Positions 1-7,086 are shown, counted from the stretch's first letter. The stretch: 9,241 nt of DNA from Bacteroidota bacterium (GCA_004356265.1 SMXK01000133.1:1-9241); one strand, 5' to 3'. Notes: generated by a model not told the origin, from the sequence alone. A program made the numbers and translations.

Positions 1-14
1 ATTGAAAACATGGC

Positions 15-1163
15 TTAGGCTACAAATTCCGCCAGAACCTTGTCAAGGAAATCGTCATAATGAACGATTTGGGAGCTCCACTCGAGATGTTCTGAGACGT
101 CTTTCAGCGTCGACTGCGGCAGAAGTTTGTCCTCACCTGACAAAATTTTGCACATGATCGCGAATAAATCGTCATCATCTTCATACAAGATGGGGGCATG
201 CAACAGAGGCTGGTGCAGCGAATCCGGAATCAGTTCCGGGTAAGATAGTCTGTTCGGAAGCAGAGGATGGCAGCCGCAGTAGATGGCCTCCAGAATCGAG
301 ATGCCGAAAAACTCGTGGATCGACGTGGATACCACCAGATCTGCGCGGTGAAGAAGTTTACTGTATTCCGGGAAATCATCGGCGTAACCATAGTGCAATA
401 TCCGATCTGCGTAACGCTCAAAAGCTCTCTCAAACTCTCTGGGCTGCACCTCAAAGTGCTCTCCTGCCAAAATTAATCTGAACGGCATTCCGATGTCGTC
501 CAGTCTGTTCATCATCTTAAAGAACGCCTCAGGATTTTTGTCATATTCCCACCGCTGATTCCAGAGTACGATAGGCGGCTCCATCCCAGGTCCCCATTCT
601 CTCGAACGACTCGATGACGCATATTTGTCGTGCGCATTCAACGTCATTCCAAGGTGCAGCACAGAGCATTTATCCTTGATTTTACGAACTGTATTCAGGT
701 GCGTGTAATCTGGAAACATCCTGAGGAGACCGGGTAGCGCTTCCATGAACTCGTCAAAGTGATAACGCGAGTTAAACACTATTCTGTCGGCTGCCAGACA
801 CGCCAAATAATTGATATAAGCGTACGTGTAATCCCTCTTTTCGCCGTCCGGTAACGGATAGGTGAGCTGATTTTCGTGCATATACAACACGACCGGAACG
901 TCGCTCAAGTCCCTGCGAGCAAGCGCGAGAAAAGCGGACAAGTTGACCATATCTGTTGCAAAGATCAGATCCGGCTTTCCGTTGTTCTTTACGAACTGCT
1001 CTGCCTTTCTGGCCATCGTGACTGCGCCGCCATGCATCCGCCATTTCCAGAACCTGGAGGCCATCGTAATCGCCTCAAAATTGTGCCGGCTGTGCCCGAT
1101 GAGTCCATCAAGAAAATCCCGATGGGATCCGCCGTACCAGGGCTCAAGGGCAAGAATATTCAT
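15..1163 (-). CDS. DUF3524/GT4 glycosyltransferase, tRNA-queuosine alpha-mannosyltransferase-like
   Basis: This 382-residue protein belongs to the GTDC1/QTMAN-type family, whose characterised animal member adds mannose to queuosine in the anticodon of tRNA-Asp. The N-terminal half (about residues 1-170) carries the DUF3524 hallmarks: EPWYGGSHRDFLDG at 7-20, SRFWKWRMHG near 36-45 and HENQLTYP at 96-103. The C-terminal half is a GT4 domain with WNQRWEYDKNP at 201-211, ILAGEHF at 231-237 and the E-x7-E donor-site pattern in HEFFGISILE (E284 and E292). Length matches bacterial members and no membrane segment or signal peptide is seen, so it should be cytoplasmic. The start ATG lacks a clear Shine-Dalgarno but sits directly before the conserved N-terminus. 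It lies 34 bases after a small gene on the same strand, probably co-transcribed. The family call is firm. The sugar donor and acceptor in this organism are inferred. Confidence 0.85.
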   Translation of the reverse strand: MNILALEPWYGGSHRDFLDGLIGHSRHNFEAITMASRFWKWRMHGGAVTMARKAEQFVKNNGKPDLIFATDMVNLSAFLALARRDLSDVPVVLYMHENQLTYPLPDGEKRDYTYAYINYLACLAADRIVFNSRYHFDEFMEALPGLLRMFPDYTHLNTVRKIKDKCSVLHLGMTLNAHDKYASSSRSREWGPGMEPPIVLWNQRWEYDKNPEAFFKMMNRLDDIGMPFRLILAGEHFEVQPREFERAFERYADRILHYGYADDFPEYSKLLHRADLVVSTSIHEFFGISILEAIYCGCHPLLPNRLSYPELIPDSLHQPLLHAPILYEDDDDLFAIMCKILSGEDKLLPQSTLKDVSEHLEWSSQIVHYDDFLDKVLAEFVA

Positions 1164-1197
1164 CTACTACAGGTCGTCTGGATGTGCAGTTCCGGTA

Positions 1198-1434
1198 TCA
1201 GGCGTCGGTGGCGACATCGGGACCGGTTACACCTTCTTCTTCATCGGTTGCAGGCCTGACGATAGAAACAGCTCGAATTTGCAATTTTACTCTGAGATCC
1301 GGATCAAGCACCTCTTCAGCCGTGAGTAACTCCTCTTCACCCGGGCCCAGCAAAATGGTGCGCTGGCTCATCTTGATCGTCACGGACGACGTATCGGTAT
1401 TTTTGATGAGCATTCCTTTACGCTTTCTGTTCAC
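1198..1434 (-). CDS. Small uncharacterised protein with acidic tail (71 or 78 aa)
   Basis: I do not recognise this protein. The long form starts at a GTG (1434) and has a basic head MNRKRKG. An internal ATG at 1411-1413 gives 71 residues beginning MLIKNTDTSSVTIKM and may be the real start, although the AAAGGA before it is too close to serve as a normal Shine-Dalgarno. The body alternates hydrophobic and polar residues (VTIKM, RTILLGPGEE, LQIRAVSIVRP), suggesting a small beta-rich domain with a helix around TAEEVLDPDLR. The last 17 residues are acidic and probably disordered. There is no signal peptide, membrane segment or cysteine. It ends 34 bases before the glycosyltransferase on the same strand, so the two may form an operon. 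It is called coding because of this placement, its protein-like composition and the lack of a better gene opposite. No function is proposed. Confidence 0.6.
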   Translation of the reverse strand: MNRKRKGMLIKNTDTSSVTIKMSQRTILLGPGEEELLTAEEVLDPDLRVKLQIRAVSIVRPATDEEEGVTGPDVATDA

Positions 1435-1507
1435 TCGTCGATACCGGATTTCGTTACAAGGGGGATGATGCGGACTCTACGTAGGAGCACGACAGAGTAT
1501 ACAACAA
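1435..1507. promoter_or_regulatory. Divergent intergenic region, small gene / comF
   Basis: These 73 bases separate two genes read away from each other, so start signals for both should lie here or just inside the genes. I see no convincing -35/-10 or Bacteroidota-type -33/-7 pair. A GGAG at 1484-1487 is 20 bases before the comF start, too far to be its ribosome binding site. The regulatory role is inferred from gene orientation only. Confidence 0.35.
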
Positions 1508-2242
1508 TTGTCCGATTGTAAATTGAGTCCACTGTTTCTTGACACGGTGTTTCCCGTCCGATGCCTGGCCTGTGACAGGCCCGGTAATGTTGGAATCCTG
1601 GAATTGTGCCTTAGTTGTATTTGTACGCTATGTCCTGTAGCCGAAGGACATCTGGGCGATTATGTTAGCCGGTCACTATCGGCGAATAATAATTCAGGGC
1701 CAATCCGTGGATATGCCGGGTGGTACTATGACGAGGAAAATCCAGCTCGTCTTCTTCAGAAGCGAATTAAGTATGACGGACATCGAACTCTCGGAAAACA
1801 CTTGGGCATGCTTCTGGGTCGGCGAATAAATGAACAGGCGGAATCGTCATTTGATGTTATCACACCCATACCCCTCCACCGGATCCGTCTGATTGAACGC
1901 GGTCATAATCAATCAACAGATATCGCGAACGGGTTATGCTCAGAAACAGGAATTCCTGTTGACGAATCCGTCATTCGTCGCACATCGTTTACGGCATCCC
2001 AGGTCGGCAGAAGCAGAGACGCTCGACGGCTCAATCTTGAAGGGGTGTTTTCCACCGGTGCAGGCACCGACGTCAGAGGGCTTCATATTCTCCTTATCGA
2101 CGACGTTGTCACAACGGGAGCAACATTATTCAGCGCAATACAGACACTCAGTTCTGCGGGTGCCGGAGGCATCAGTGTGGCGGCGCTATTTTTTGTCCGT
2201 CCCGATATTTCAGATTCGAGCCGTGAAGAGCACTACAAATAA
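1508..2242 (+). CDS. comF: ComF family phosphoribosyltransferase-like protein
   Basis: This 244-residue protein has the full ComF layout. The N-terminus holds a zinc-ribbon-like pair of CxxC motifs (C19/C22 and C34/C37) after the typical LDTVFPVRCLAC segment. A phosphoribosyltransferase-type domain follows, with KRIKYDGHRTLGKHLG at 85-100, PIPLHRIRLIERGHNQS at 120-136 and the PRPP-binding loop LLIDDVVTTGAT at 195-206. In naturally competent bacteria ComF acts in the cytoplasm on incoming single-stranded DNA. Many non-competent bacteria also carry it, so competence is not shown here. The start is a TTG: an in-frame TGA at 1466-1468 closes the frame upstream, no ATG or GTG lies between, and the next methionine is residue 101, beyond the conserved N-terminus. 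A second TTG at 1523 is possible. Its last 10 bases overlap the end of the convergent ABC ATPase gene. Confidence 0.9.
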   Translation: MSDCKLSPLFLDTVFPVRCLACDRPGNVGILELCLSCICTLCPVAEGHLGDYVSRSLSANNNSGPIRGYAGWYYDEENPARLLQKRIKYDGHRTLGKHLGMLLGRRINEQAESSFDVITPIPLHRIRLIERGHNQSTDIANGLCSETGIPVDESVIRRTSFTASQVGRSRDARRLNLEGVFSTGAGTDVRGLHILLIDDVVTTGATLFSAIQTLSSAGAGGISVAALFFVRPDISDSSREEHYK

Positions 2243-2859
2243 TCAGTTACACATACGCGTTCAGAGCACAGAGAAGCCTCGCGTTCATCGTTTGTCGCCA
2301 CAATTACTACTTTTCCTCGCTCTACAGCTTCAGAAATTATCCCGCTTACTAATTCCAACCCGGCCTCATCCAGATTTGAGCCTGGTTCATCCAGTAACAG
2401 AACATCGGGATCGCTGAAAAGGGCGGTCGCGAGTCGAATACGCTGTTTCATGCCTGATGAATAAGTTGACAGAAAATCATTTTGTCGCGAACGAAGGCCC
2501 ACCCGGTCCATGATTTCGTCGATTTTTTCGGCGGCATCCGGCATGCCTCTTGCTGAAGCCAGAAACTGAAGATTTTCGGCAGGGCTGAAATCATCATACA
2601 GGTTCAGGTAGGGGGCGACCAGGCCCATGTGAAACGGGTGGTTCTCGTTGGAAATAACTTTGCCGTCTACAAATAAAGACACAGAGCCTTTCCCCGGGCG
2701 CATCACACCGGCCAGAATTCGAATGAGCGTCGATTTTCCAGAGCCATTAATTCCCGTGACAGCGGTAGCCACACCTCCGTCGAAAGACACAGTCATGCTC
2801 CGAAATAAGATTCTCTTCCCGAATCGTTTTCCGATATTATCTGTCTGCAACTGAACCAT
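2233..2859 (-). CDS. ABC transporter ATP-binding protein (CcmA-like, orphan)
   Basis: This is a 208-residue single ABC nucleotide-binding domain. It has Walker A GINGSGKST at 36-44, the signature YSSGMKQR at 133-140, Walker B VLLLDEP at 153-159 and D-loop SNLD at 161-164. Two usual features are altered. The Q-loop region reads GLVAPYLNLYDDFSP with no glutamine, and the H-loop reads IVATNDERE, with Asn190 where a histidine is normal. Its short size and the segment ending in SPAENLQFLA resemble the CcmA heme-exporter ATPases, but no permease, ccmB or ccmC gene is visible, so the substrate is unknown. No Shine-Dalgarno precedes the ATG. The gene is convergent with comF and divergent from the hexosaminidase gene, so it appears to be transcribed alone. 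The ABC ATPase call is firm. CcmA assignment is tentative. Confidence 0.9.
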   Translation of the reverse strand: MVQLQTDNIGKRFGKRILFRSMTVSFDGGVATAVTGINGSGKSTLIRILAGVMRPGKGSVSLFVDGKVISNENHPFHMGLVAPYLNLYDDFSPAENLQFLASARGMPDAAEKIDEIMDRVGLRSRQNDFLSTYSSGMKQRIRLATALFSDPDVLLLDEPGSNLDEAGLELVSGIISEAVERGKVVIVATNDEREASLCSERVCVTDYL

Positions 2860-2996
2860 TTGATCTTGGTATCACGCCGGACTGAATGCCCGCCGACCTG
2901 TAAGTTATCACAAGATCGGATGATTGGGCAAGTGAATGATCTGCGTGTAGGGTCATCAGAACCCATTATCCTTTCCGACAATTTTTCTTGGCCTAA
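2860..2996. promoter_or_regulatory. Divergent intergenic region, ABC ATPase / GH20
   Basis: These 137 bases lie between two genes read in opposite directions and should carry both promoters. No consensus promoter pair stands out. There is a 7-base inverted repeat, GATCTTG at 2862-2868 and CAAGATC at 2911-2917, and the word TATCAC occurs beside each arm (2870-2875 and 2906-2911). Both are short enough to be chance. The promoter role follows from orientation, not from a recognised motif. Confidence 0.4.
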
Positions 2997-4691
2997 ATGT
3001 CTACGCTCTCCCCTGACCGCCACCGTTTTGTTTCCCTGCTCGCCTTTGTTGTGGCGCTTTTATCTGGACCGGGATGTTTCTCTTCCACATCCGATGTGGA
3101 CCTGAATGTAATCCCGCTTCCCGCGGAAATGAATGCCTCGGCTGGCGAGTTTGTGTTCGATGAAAATACAGTTCTGGCTATTGATCCAGCTGCAGATGCA
3201 GGTACAGTAATGACCGCTTATATCTGGGCGGAGGAATTCAGAACAGCGACTGGCTTACCACTGGCGCTGTCGGATGCGACGCAAAATCAGGCCCGCGAAA
3301 ACACCATATTTCTGGAGATTAAACCATCTGAAACCGCGTCTCACGAATCCTATGAGCTGATCGTTTCTGAATCGTCCATTCGAATCGGAGCTCCCACAGC
3401 AAATGGCCTGTTTTACGGACTTCAGACCTTGCGCCAGTTATTGCCTGTAGAAATCGAAACTTCCGCCACTGACAGGGATGCGGGATCCACTATCGCGTGG
3501 GTGGTACCCGGCGTTCAAATTCGGGACACGCCGAGATTCGCGTACCGAGGCATGCATTTAGACGTCGGTCGCCACTTTTTCGATGTCGAGTTCATCAAGA
3601 GGTACATCGACCTGATGTCACGGTACAAAATGAATTATTTCCATTGGGGATTAACACAAGATCAGGGGTGGCGGATCGAGATCAAGAAATACCCGCTGCT
3701 GACCGAGGTGGCCTCGAAAAGATCTGAAACTGTTGTAGATAAAAATTTCTCACCATTTGTAGGAGACGGGATTCCGCACGAAGGCTTTTATACACAGGAC
3801 CAGATTCGTGAGATTGTTATTTATGCGGAGACGAAATTCGTTACGGTTATTCCAGAAATCGAGATGCCCGGTCATTCCACGGCGGCGCTTGCTGCCTATC
3901 CTGAGTTAGCATGTACCGAAGGGCCTTTTGAAGTCTCCACGACGTGGGGCGTCAAGAATGATATTTTGTGCCCGAGTAACTTCACGTTCATGTTTCTGGC
4001 CGACGTGCTGAACGAGGTTATTTCCCTCTTCCCGTCTGAATACATCCACATCGGAGCAGACGAGGTACCAAAAACTCGATGGGAGAACAGTATTCTTGCG
4101 CAACGTGTTATGCGGGATAATGGACTCGCCGACGAAGCTGAATTGCAGAGCTGGTTTATCAGGCGAATCGAGACCTTTTTAAATGGTCGCAATAAACGCC
4201 TCATCGGGTGGGATGAAATTCTTGAAGGGGGTCTGGCTCCCGATGCAACGGTTATGTCATGGCGGGGCATCGCGGGTGGAATTCAAGCTGCCAAACAGGG
4301 TCACGACGCGATCATGACGCCCCAATCGCATGCTTATTTCGATTATTATCAGGGAGATAGAGATTCAGAGCCGCTGGCAATCGGTGGCTTTCTTCCTGTC
4401 GATTCGGTGTATGCGTATGAACCGGTTCCCAGTGAACTGACACCAGAAGAAGCGAAGTATATTATTGGTGCGCAAGCGAACGTATGGACGGAATATATCA
4501 GTACGTCGGAGCACCTGGAATACATGGTATTCCCCCGGGCGCTGGCCATGGCCGAGGTCACCTGGTCGCGTAAGGATGCGCGAGATTGGTCGTCTTTCCG
4601 GCGACGGATGGAGGGAAACCTGAAGCACCTTGCGGCTCTGGGAGTAAATTTCCGCCCTCTTGATGAAGAGGCGGCCCCGACAGAGTATTAG
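2997..4691 (+). CDS. GH20 beta-N-acetylhexosaminidase, predicted lipoprotein
   Basis: This 564-residue glycoside hydrolase should release terminal GlcNAc or GalNAc from oligosaccharides such as chitin fragments or glycans, using the substrate acetamido group as nucleophile. The signal region is a polar head followed by FVSLLAFVVALLSGPGC. C27 is a possible lipidation site, but the lipobox is imperfect (Pro at -2). The GH20 N-terminal domain covers about 35-175 and the catalytic barrel about 180-545. Visible active-site motifs are YRGMHLDVGRHF at 183-194 (substrate arginine), EIEMPGHS at 287-294, HIGADE at 351-356 (catalytic pair D355-E356), and W405, W422 and W498. The usual HWHLTDDQGW or HWHLTEDQGW motif reads HWGLTQDQGW at 216-225. 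The gene ends 11 bases from the convergent isomerase-like gene. The family is certain. The natural substrate and exact surface location are inferred. Confidence 0.95.
   Translation: MSTLSPDRHRFVSLLAFVVALLSGPGCFSSTSDVDLNVIPLPAEMNASAGEFVFDENTVLAIDPAADAGTVMTAYIWAEEFRTATGLPLALSDATQNQARENTIFLEIKPSETASHESYELIVSESSIRIGAPTANGLFYGLQTLRQLLPVEIETSATDRDAGSTIAWVVPGVQIRDTPRFAYRGMHLDVGRHFFDVEFIKRYIDLMSRYKMNYFHWGLTQDQGWRIEIKKYPLLTEVASKRSETVVDKNFSPFVGDGIPHEGFYTQDQIREIVIYAETKFVTVIPEIEMPGHSTAALAAYPELACTEGPFEVSTTWGVKNDILCPSNFTFMFLADVLNEVISLFPSEYIHIGADEVPKTRWENSILAQRVMRDNGLADEAELQSWFIRRIETFLNGRNKRLIGWDEILEGGLAPDATVMSWRGIAGGIQAAKQGHDAIMTPQSHAYFDYYQGDRDSEPLAIGGFLPVDSVYAYEPVPSELTPEEAKYIIGAQANVWTEYISTSEHLEYMVFPRALAMAEVTWSRKDARDWSSFRRRMEGNLKHLAALGVNFRPLDEEAAPTEY
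4652..4674 (-). terminator. Hairpin downstream of the isomerase-like gene, possible terminator
   Basis: The arms CCGC-C-CTCTT (4652-4661) and AAGAG-GCGG (4666-4674) can form a nine-pair stem with one bulged C and a GATG loop. On the minus strand it lies 29 bases past the stop of the hydroxypyruvate-isomerase-like gene, a sensible place to end the leftward operon. AAATTT follows rather than a clean T run, so it is at best a weak intrinsic terminator. It sits inside the 3' end of the hexosaminidase coding sequence. Confidence 0.4.
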
Positions 4692-4702
4692 AAGGAGCGG
4701 GA

Positions 4703-5629
4703 TTAAAACGAGTCGCTCTTTTTGTACGCGTCGATTACAGCCCTGGCGCCTTCTTCACCACTTTTCGAATTGCCGTGTTCCATTCCCAGAATACCGGTAA
4801 AACCTCTATTGTGAATGTGTTTGAACACGTTGAGATAATTAATTTCTCCTGTCGTCGGTTCGTTGCGACCAGGATTGTCACCCACCTGGAAATAGCCGAT
4901 TTCGTCCCAGCATGAATCGATATTTGGAATGAGATTCCCTTCTGTAATCTGTTGATGGTATAAGTCATCCAATATTTTGCACGACGGGCTACCCACAGCT
5001 TTGCAAATCTGGTACGCCTGTGGCATTTTTGCCAGAAATTGACCGGGGTGATTTGTCGGGTTAAGTGGTTCCAGCACCATGACCAGACCGTGGGGCTCTA
5101 AAATCTCCGAAGCGCGGCGGAGTGTATCCACGACATTCGCTGTCTGATATCCCATGTCCAGACGTAGATCAACGTGCCCCGGTACCACTGTCATCCACGT
5201 GGCATTCACCCGTTTCGCAACCTCGACGGAATCCCGGATGTGACCGAGAAACTCTGTCTGATAATCCTCGTTCCCCGAAGCCAGATTAGGCTCATTCCAG
5301 TATATTTTATGGGCAACGAAGACTCCCATCTGAATTCCGCGAGACGCCATGGTGCTCGCCATACGTTCCTGCAATCCAACATCTTTGCCCTTCATGCCGT
5401 TGTCTTCGAAAGCGGTAAATCCCTCATCGGCCATAAAGTTGAGCTGGTCGATCGGATCACTTCCCGCTATAGCCGAAAACATGCCCAGGTGAGGGGCATA
5501 GTTCATTTTGAAAGGGCCGGGGCCCTGAGTCATTACGTGATCTTGCACGGCTTCAACGGGCGAAAATCCACCGAGCGCGAATGCTGCCGGAGCAGCTGCG
5601 CCGAGAGCCAAAAATTTTCTCCTCTGCAT
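4703..5629 (-). CDS. Tat-exported hydroxypyruvate isomerase-like TIM-barrel protein
   Basis: This 308-residue protein is a xylose-isomerase-type TIM barrel of the hydroxypyruvate isomerase/sugar epimerase group, which interconvert keto and aldo sugars or epimerise ketoses using a divalent metal. Likely metal and acid-base residues are E187 in LEPLN, D222 and H225 in DDLYHQQ, Q248 and D251 in FQVGDNPGR, and E284 in GMEH. The stretch GDNPGRNEPTTGEINY is very typical of Hyi-like proteins. The N-terminus MQRRKFLALGAAAPAAFALG is a twin-arginine signal (R3-R4), so the enzyme should be exported folded, unlike classical cytoplasmic Hyi. An ATG 36 bases upstream (5665) is in frame, but the start at 5629 has GAGGAG seven bases before it and puts the RR motif at the terminus. 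It follows the oxidoreductase gene by 110 bases, probably in one operon. The substrate is unknown. Confidence 0.88.
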   Translation of the reverse strand: MQRRKFLALGAAAPAAFALGGFSPVEAVQDHVMTQGPGPFKMNYAPHLGMFSAIAGSDPIDQLNFMADEGFTAFEDNGMKGKDVGLQERMASTMASRGIQMGVFVAHKIYWNEPNLASGNEDYQTEFLGHIRDSVEVAKRVNATWMTVVPGHVDLRLDMGYQTANVVDTLRRASEILEPHGLVMVLEPLNPTNHPGQFLAKMPQAYQICKAVGSPSCKILDDLYHQQITEGNLIPNIDSCWDEIGYFQVGDNPGRNEPTTGEINYLNVFKHIHNRGFTGILGMEHGNSKSGEEGARAVIDAYKKSDSF

Positions 5630-5636
5630 CTCAGAA

Positions 5637-5642
5637 CTCCTC
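5637..5642 (-). promoter_or_regulatory. Ribosome binding site fixing the isomerase-like start
   Basis: GAGGAG on the minus strand lies seven bases before the ATG at 5629, the best Shine-Dalgarno in the window. It decides between this start and the in-frame ATG at 5665, because the site would fall inside the coding sequence of the longer form. Confidence 0.75.
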
Positions 5643-5710
5643 TTTTTATGTGAGACGAATGGCACTAATTATTGACAGCCCCATGCTCCGGGCGCCGCCA
5701 ACAACGATTA

Positions 5711-5731
5711 GCGGAGAAAAACACCCTCCGC
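5711..5731 (-). other. Small hairpin between oxidoreductase and isomerase-like genes
   Basis: GCGGAG and CTCCGC form a six-base inverted repeat with a nine-base loop, beginning just after the oxidoreductase stop codon. On the minus strand the loop contains TTTTT, but no T run follows the stem. It could protect or attenuate the transcript between the two genes, or be chance. Confidence 0.2.
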
Positions 5732-5739
5732 CGGTATGG

Positions 5740-7086
5740 CTAGGCGTACATCGTTTTTCCCGGTACCGGGATCGGATAATTTCCTTCAGCGTCGGGCATC
5801 ACCGGAGGATCTGCGTCGAACGCATACGTTTCCGGCATGATCGAGCCTTCGGTTTGAATCGCCGTATCCCACTCTTGAATCTGACCAGAATATGTGGCCA
5901 TCCTACCCAGAATCGCCGTAAACGTAGCCGTAGCGCCCCTTTCGGCGTCAGCGAATTTATAGTCACCTGCAGCGATGGCACCAAATAATTCGTCATGTTC
6001 GACCTGGTACGGATTCAGATCATTCTGTCCGTCATGTTCAAACAACACGTGTCCAGACGACGACAAGATTAAGCCGGGCTTCGGGGCCGTTCCATTGCTT
6101 CCGTGGAACGCTTCTGTAACTCGATTCTGGCAGTCTGGCATGTGGCGACACTGGCTTAACATCCGGCTGCCGTCCGCATATTCATACTCAACGAAATGAT
6201 GATCAAAAATCTGTCCATGATCTTTCCCAGTACGAACGAGGCGACCGCCTTGCCCCTGTGCACGAACGGGATGTCCTTGTTTGACCCAGTTTCCCACATC
6301 GAGATTGTGAATGTGCTGTTCAACAATGTGATCTCCGCATAACCAGTTGAAGTAATACCAGTTGCGCATCTGATATTCCATCTCCGTCTGGCCGGGTTTC
6401 CGCTCCCGAACCCACACCCCGGCGCTGTTCCAATACACGCGCGATAACGAAATATCTCCGATCATTCCGTTCTGCAGGTGCTCCACCCATTTAAGATACT
6501 GAGCTTCATAATGGCGTTGTAATCCCACCACCACGTTGAGGTTTTTCCGCTTGGCGATTTCTGCTGTTTCGAACACTTTCCGGATTCCTGCGGCGTCAGT
6601 TGCTACCGGTTTCTCCATGAAAATATGTTTACCCGCTTCAACGGCAGCCTCAAAATGTATCGGGCGAAATCCGGGAGGGGTAGCGATCAACACCACGTCC
6701 ACGAGTGGAAATATCTTTTTGTACGCGTCGAATCCTACAAAACGGTGTTCCTCCGGTACATCAACTCGACCGGCAACCTTCTCTGCGTGATCTGCATCCT
6801 CACTGGTAATGTTTTCCAGGCTGCTTTCCAGACGATCAGAAAAAGCGTCTGCCATCGCTACCAACTTGATGTTTTCTTTCGTGCTCAGCGCTTGTACGGC
6901 AGCTCCAGTTCCCCTGCCACCACATCCGATTAACCCGACCCTGATGACGTCTTCGGACGAAAAGTAGGCACTTGGGCTTGCGTTCGAAGGAAACGGAGCC
7001 GCAACGAGCGTGCCGACTACGGCCGCCGAGGTTTTCACGAAGTCGCGTCGTGAAACGCCAATGATGGGTTTTTTCTTGTTGATCAT
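5740..7086 (-). CDS. Tat-exported Gfo/Idh/MocA family oxidoreductase
   Basis: This 448-residue protein is an NAD(P)-dependent sugar or polyol oxidoreductase of the glucose-fructose oxidoreductase/inositol dehydrogenase family. Residues 11-37 form a twin-arginine signal (VSRRDFVKTSAAVVGTLVAAPF), indicating export of the folded, probably cofactor-loaded protein. The Rossmann fold begins at VGLIGCGGRGTG (50-61), followed by LVAMAD with D80 after the second strand. EKP at 158-160 supplies the family's conserved lysine K159. The C-terminal substrate domain has GDHIVEQHIHNLDVGNW at 251-267, where the histidines and aspartate probably line the active site. The terminus PGKTMYA shows no lipidation or anchor. 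The upstream SUMF1-fold gene ends 84 bases before it and the isomerase-like gene follows, all on one strand, suggesting one transcript. The ATG has only a weak GAGAG upstream. The family and Tat signal are firm. The substrate is not predictable. Confidence 0.93.
   Translation of the reverse strand: MINKKKPIIGVSRRDFVKTSAAVVGTLVAAPFPSNASPSAYFSSEDVIRVGLIGCGGRGTGAAVQALSTKENIKLVAMADAFSDRLESSLENITSEDADHAEKVAGRVDVPEEHRFVGFDAYKKIFPLVDVVLIATPPGFRPIHFEAAVEAGKHIFMEKPVATDAAGIRKVFETAEIAKRKNLNVVVGLQRHYEAQYLKWVEHLQNGMIGDISLSRVYWNSAGVWVRERKPGQTEMEYQMRNWYYFNWLCGDHIVEQHIHNLDVGNWVKQGHPVRAQGQGGRLVRTGKDHGQIFDHHFVEYEYADGSRMLSQCRHMPDCQNRVTEAFHGSNGTAPKPGLILSSSGHVLFEHDGQNDLNPYQVEHDELFGAIAAGDYKFADAERGATATFTAILGRMATYSGQIQEWDTAIQTEGSIMPETYAFDADPPVMPDAEGNYPIPVPGKTMYA

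Noticed and set aside
1477..1484. CTACGTAG palindrome before comF as a regulator site
   Set aside because: Eight-base palindromes are common and it does not extend or recur.
2862..2917. Seven-base inverted repeat GATCTTG/CAAGATC with flanking TATCAC words as an operator
   Set aside because: A 7-base inverted repeat with a 42-base spacer is roughly what chance gives in a gap of this size, and the arms do not extend.
4349..4628. Minus-strand open frames within the hexosaminidase gene
   Set aside because: They lie opposite a strongly conserved GH20 domain and their translations show no protein-like motifs.
5758..5771. 14-base palindrome TCCCGGTACCGGGA near the end of the oxidoreductase gene
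   Set aside because: It lies inside the coding sequence, has no T run on either strand, and one palindrome of this length is expected by chance in about 9 kb.
5174..5988. Plus-strand open frames across the isomerase-like and oxidoreductase genes
   Set aside because: They are antisense to recognised conserved domains and read as low-sense arginine, serine and proline-rich translations.
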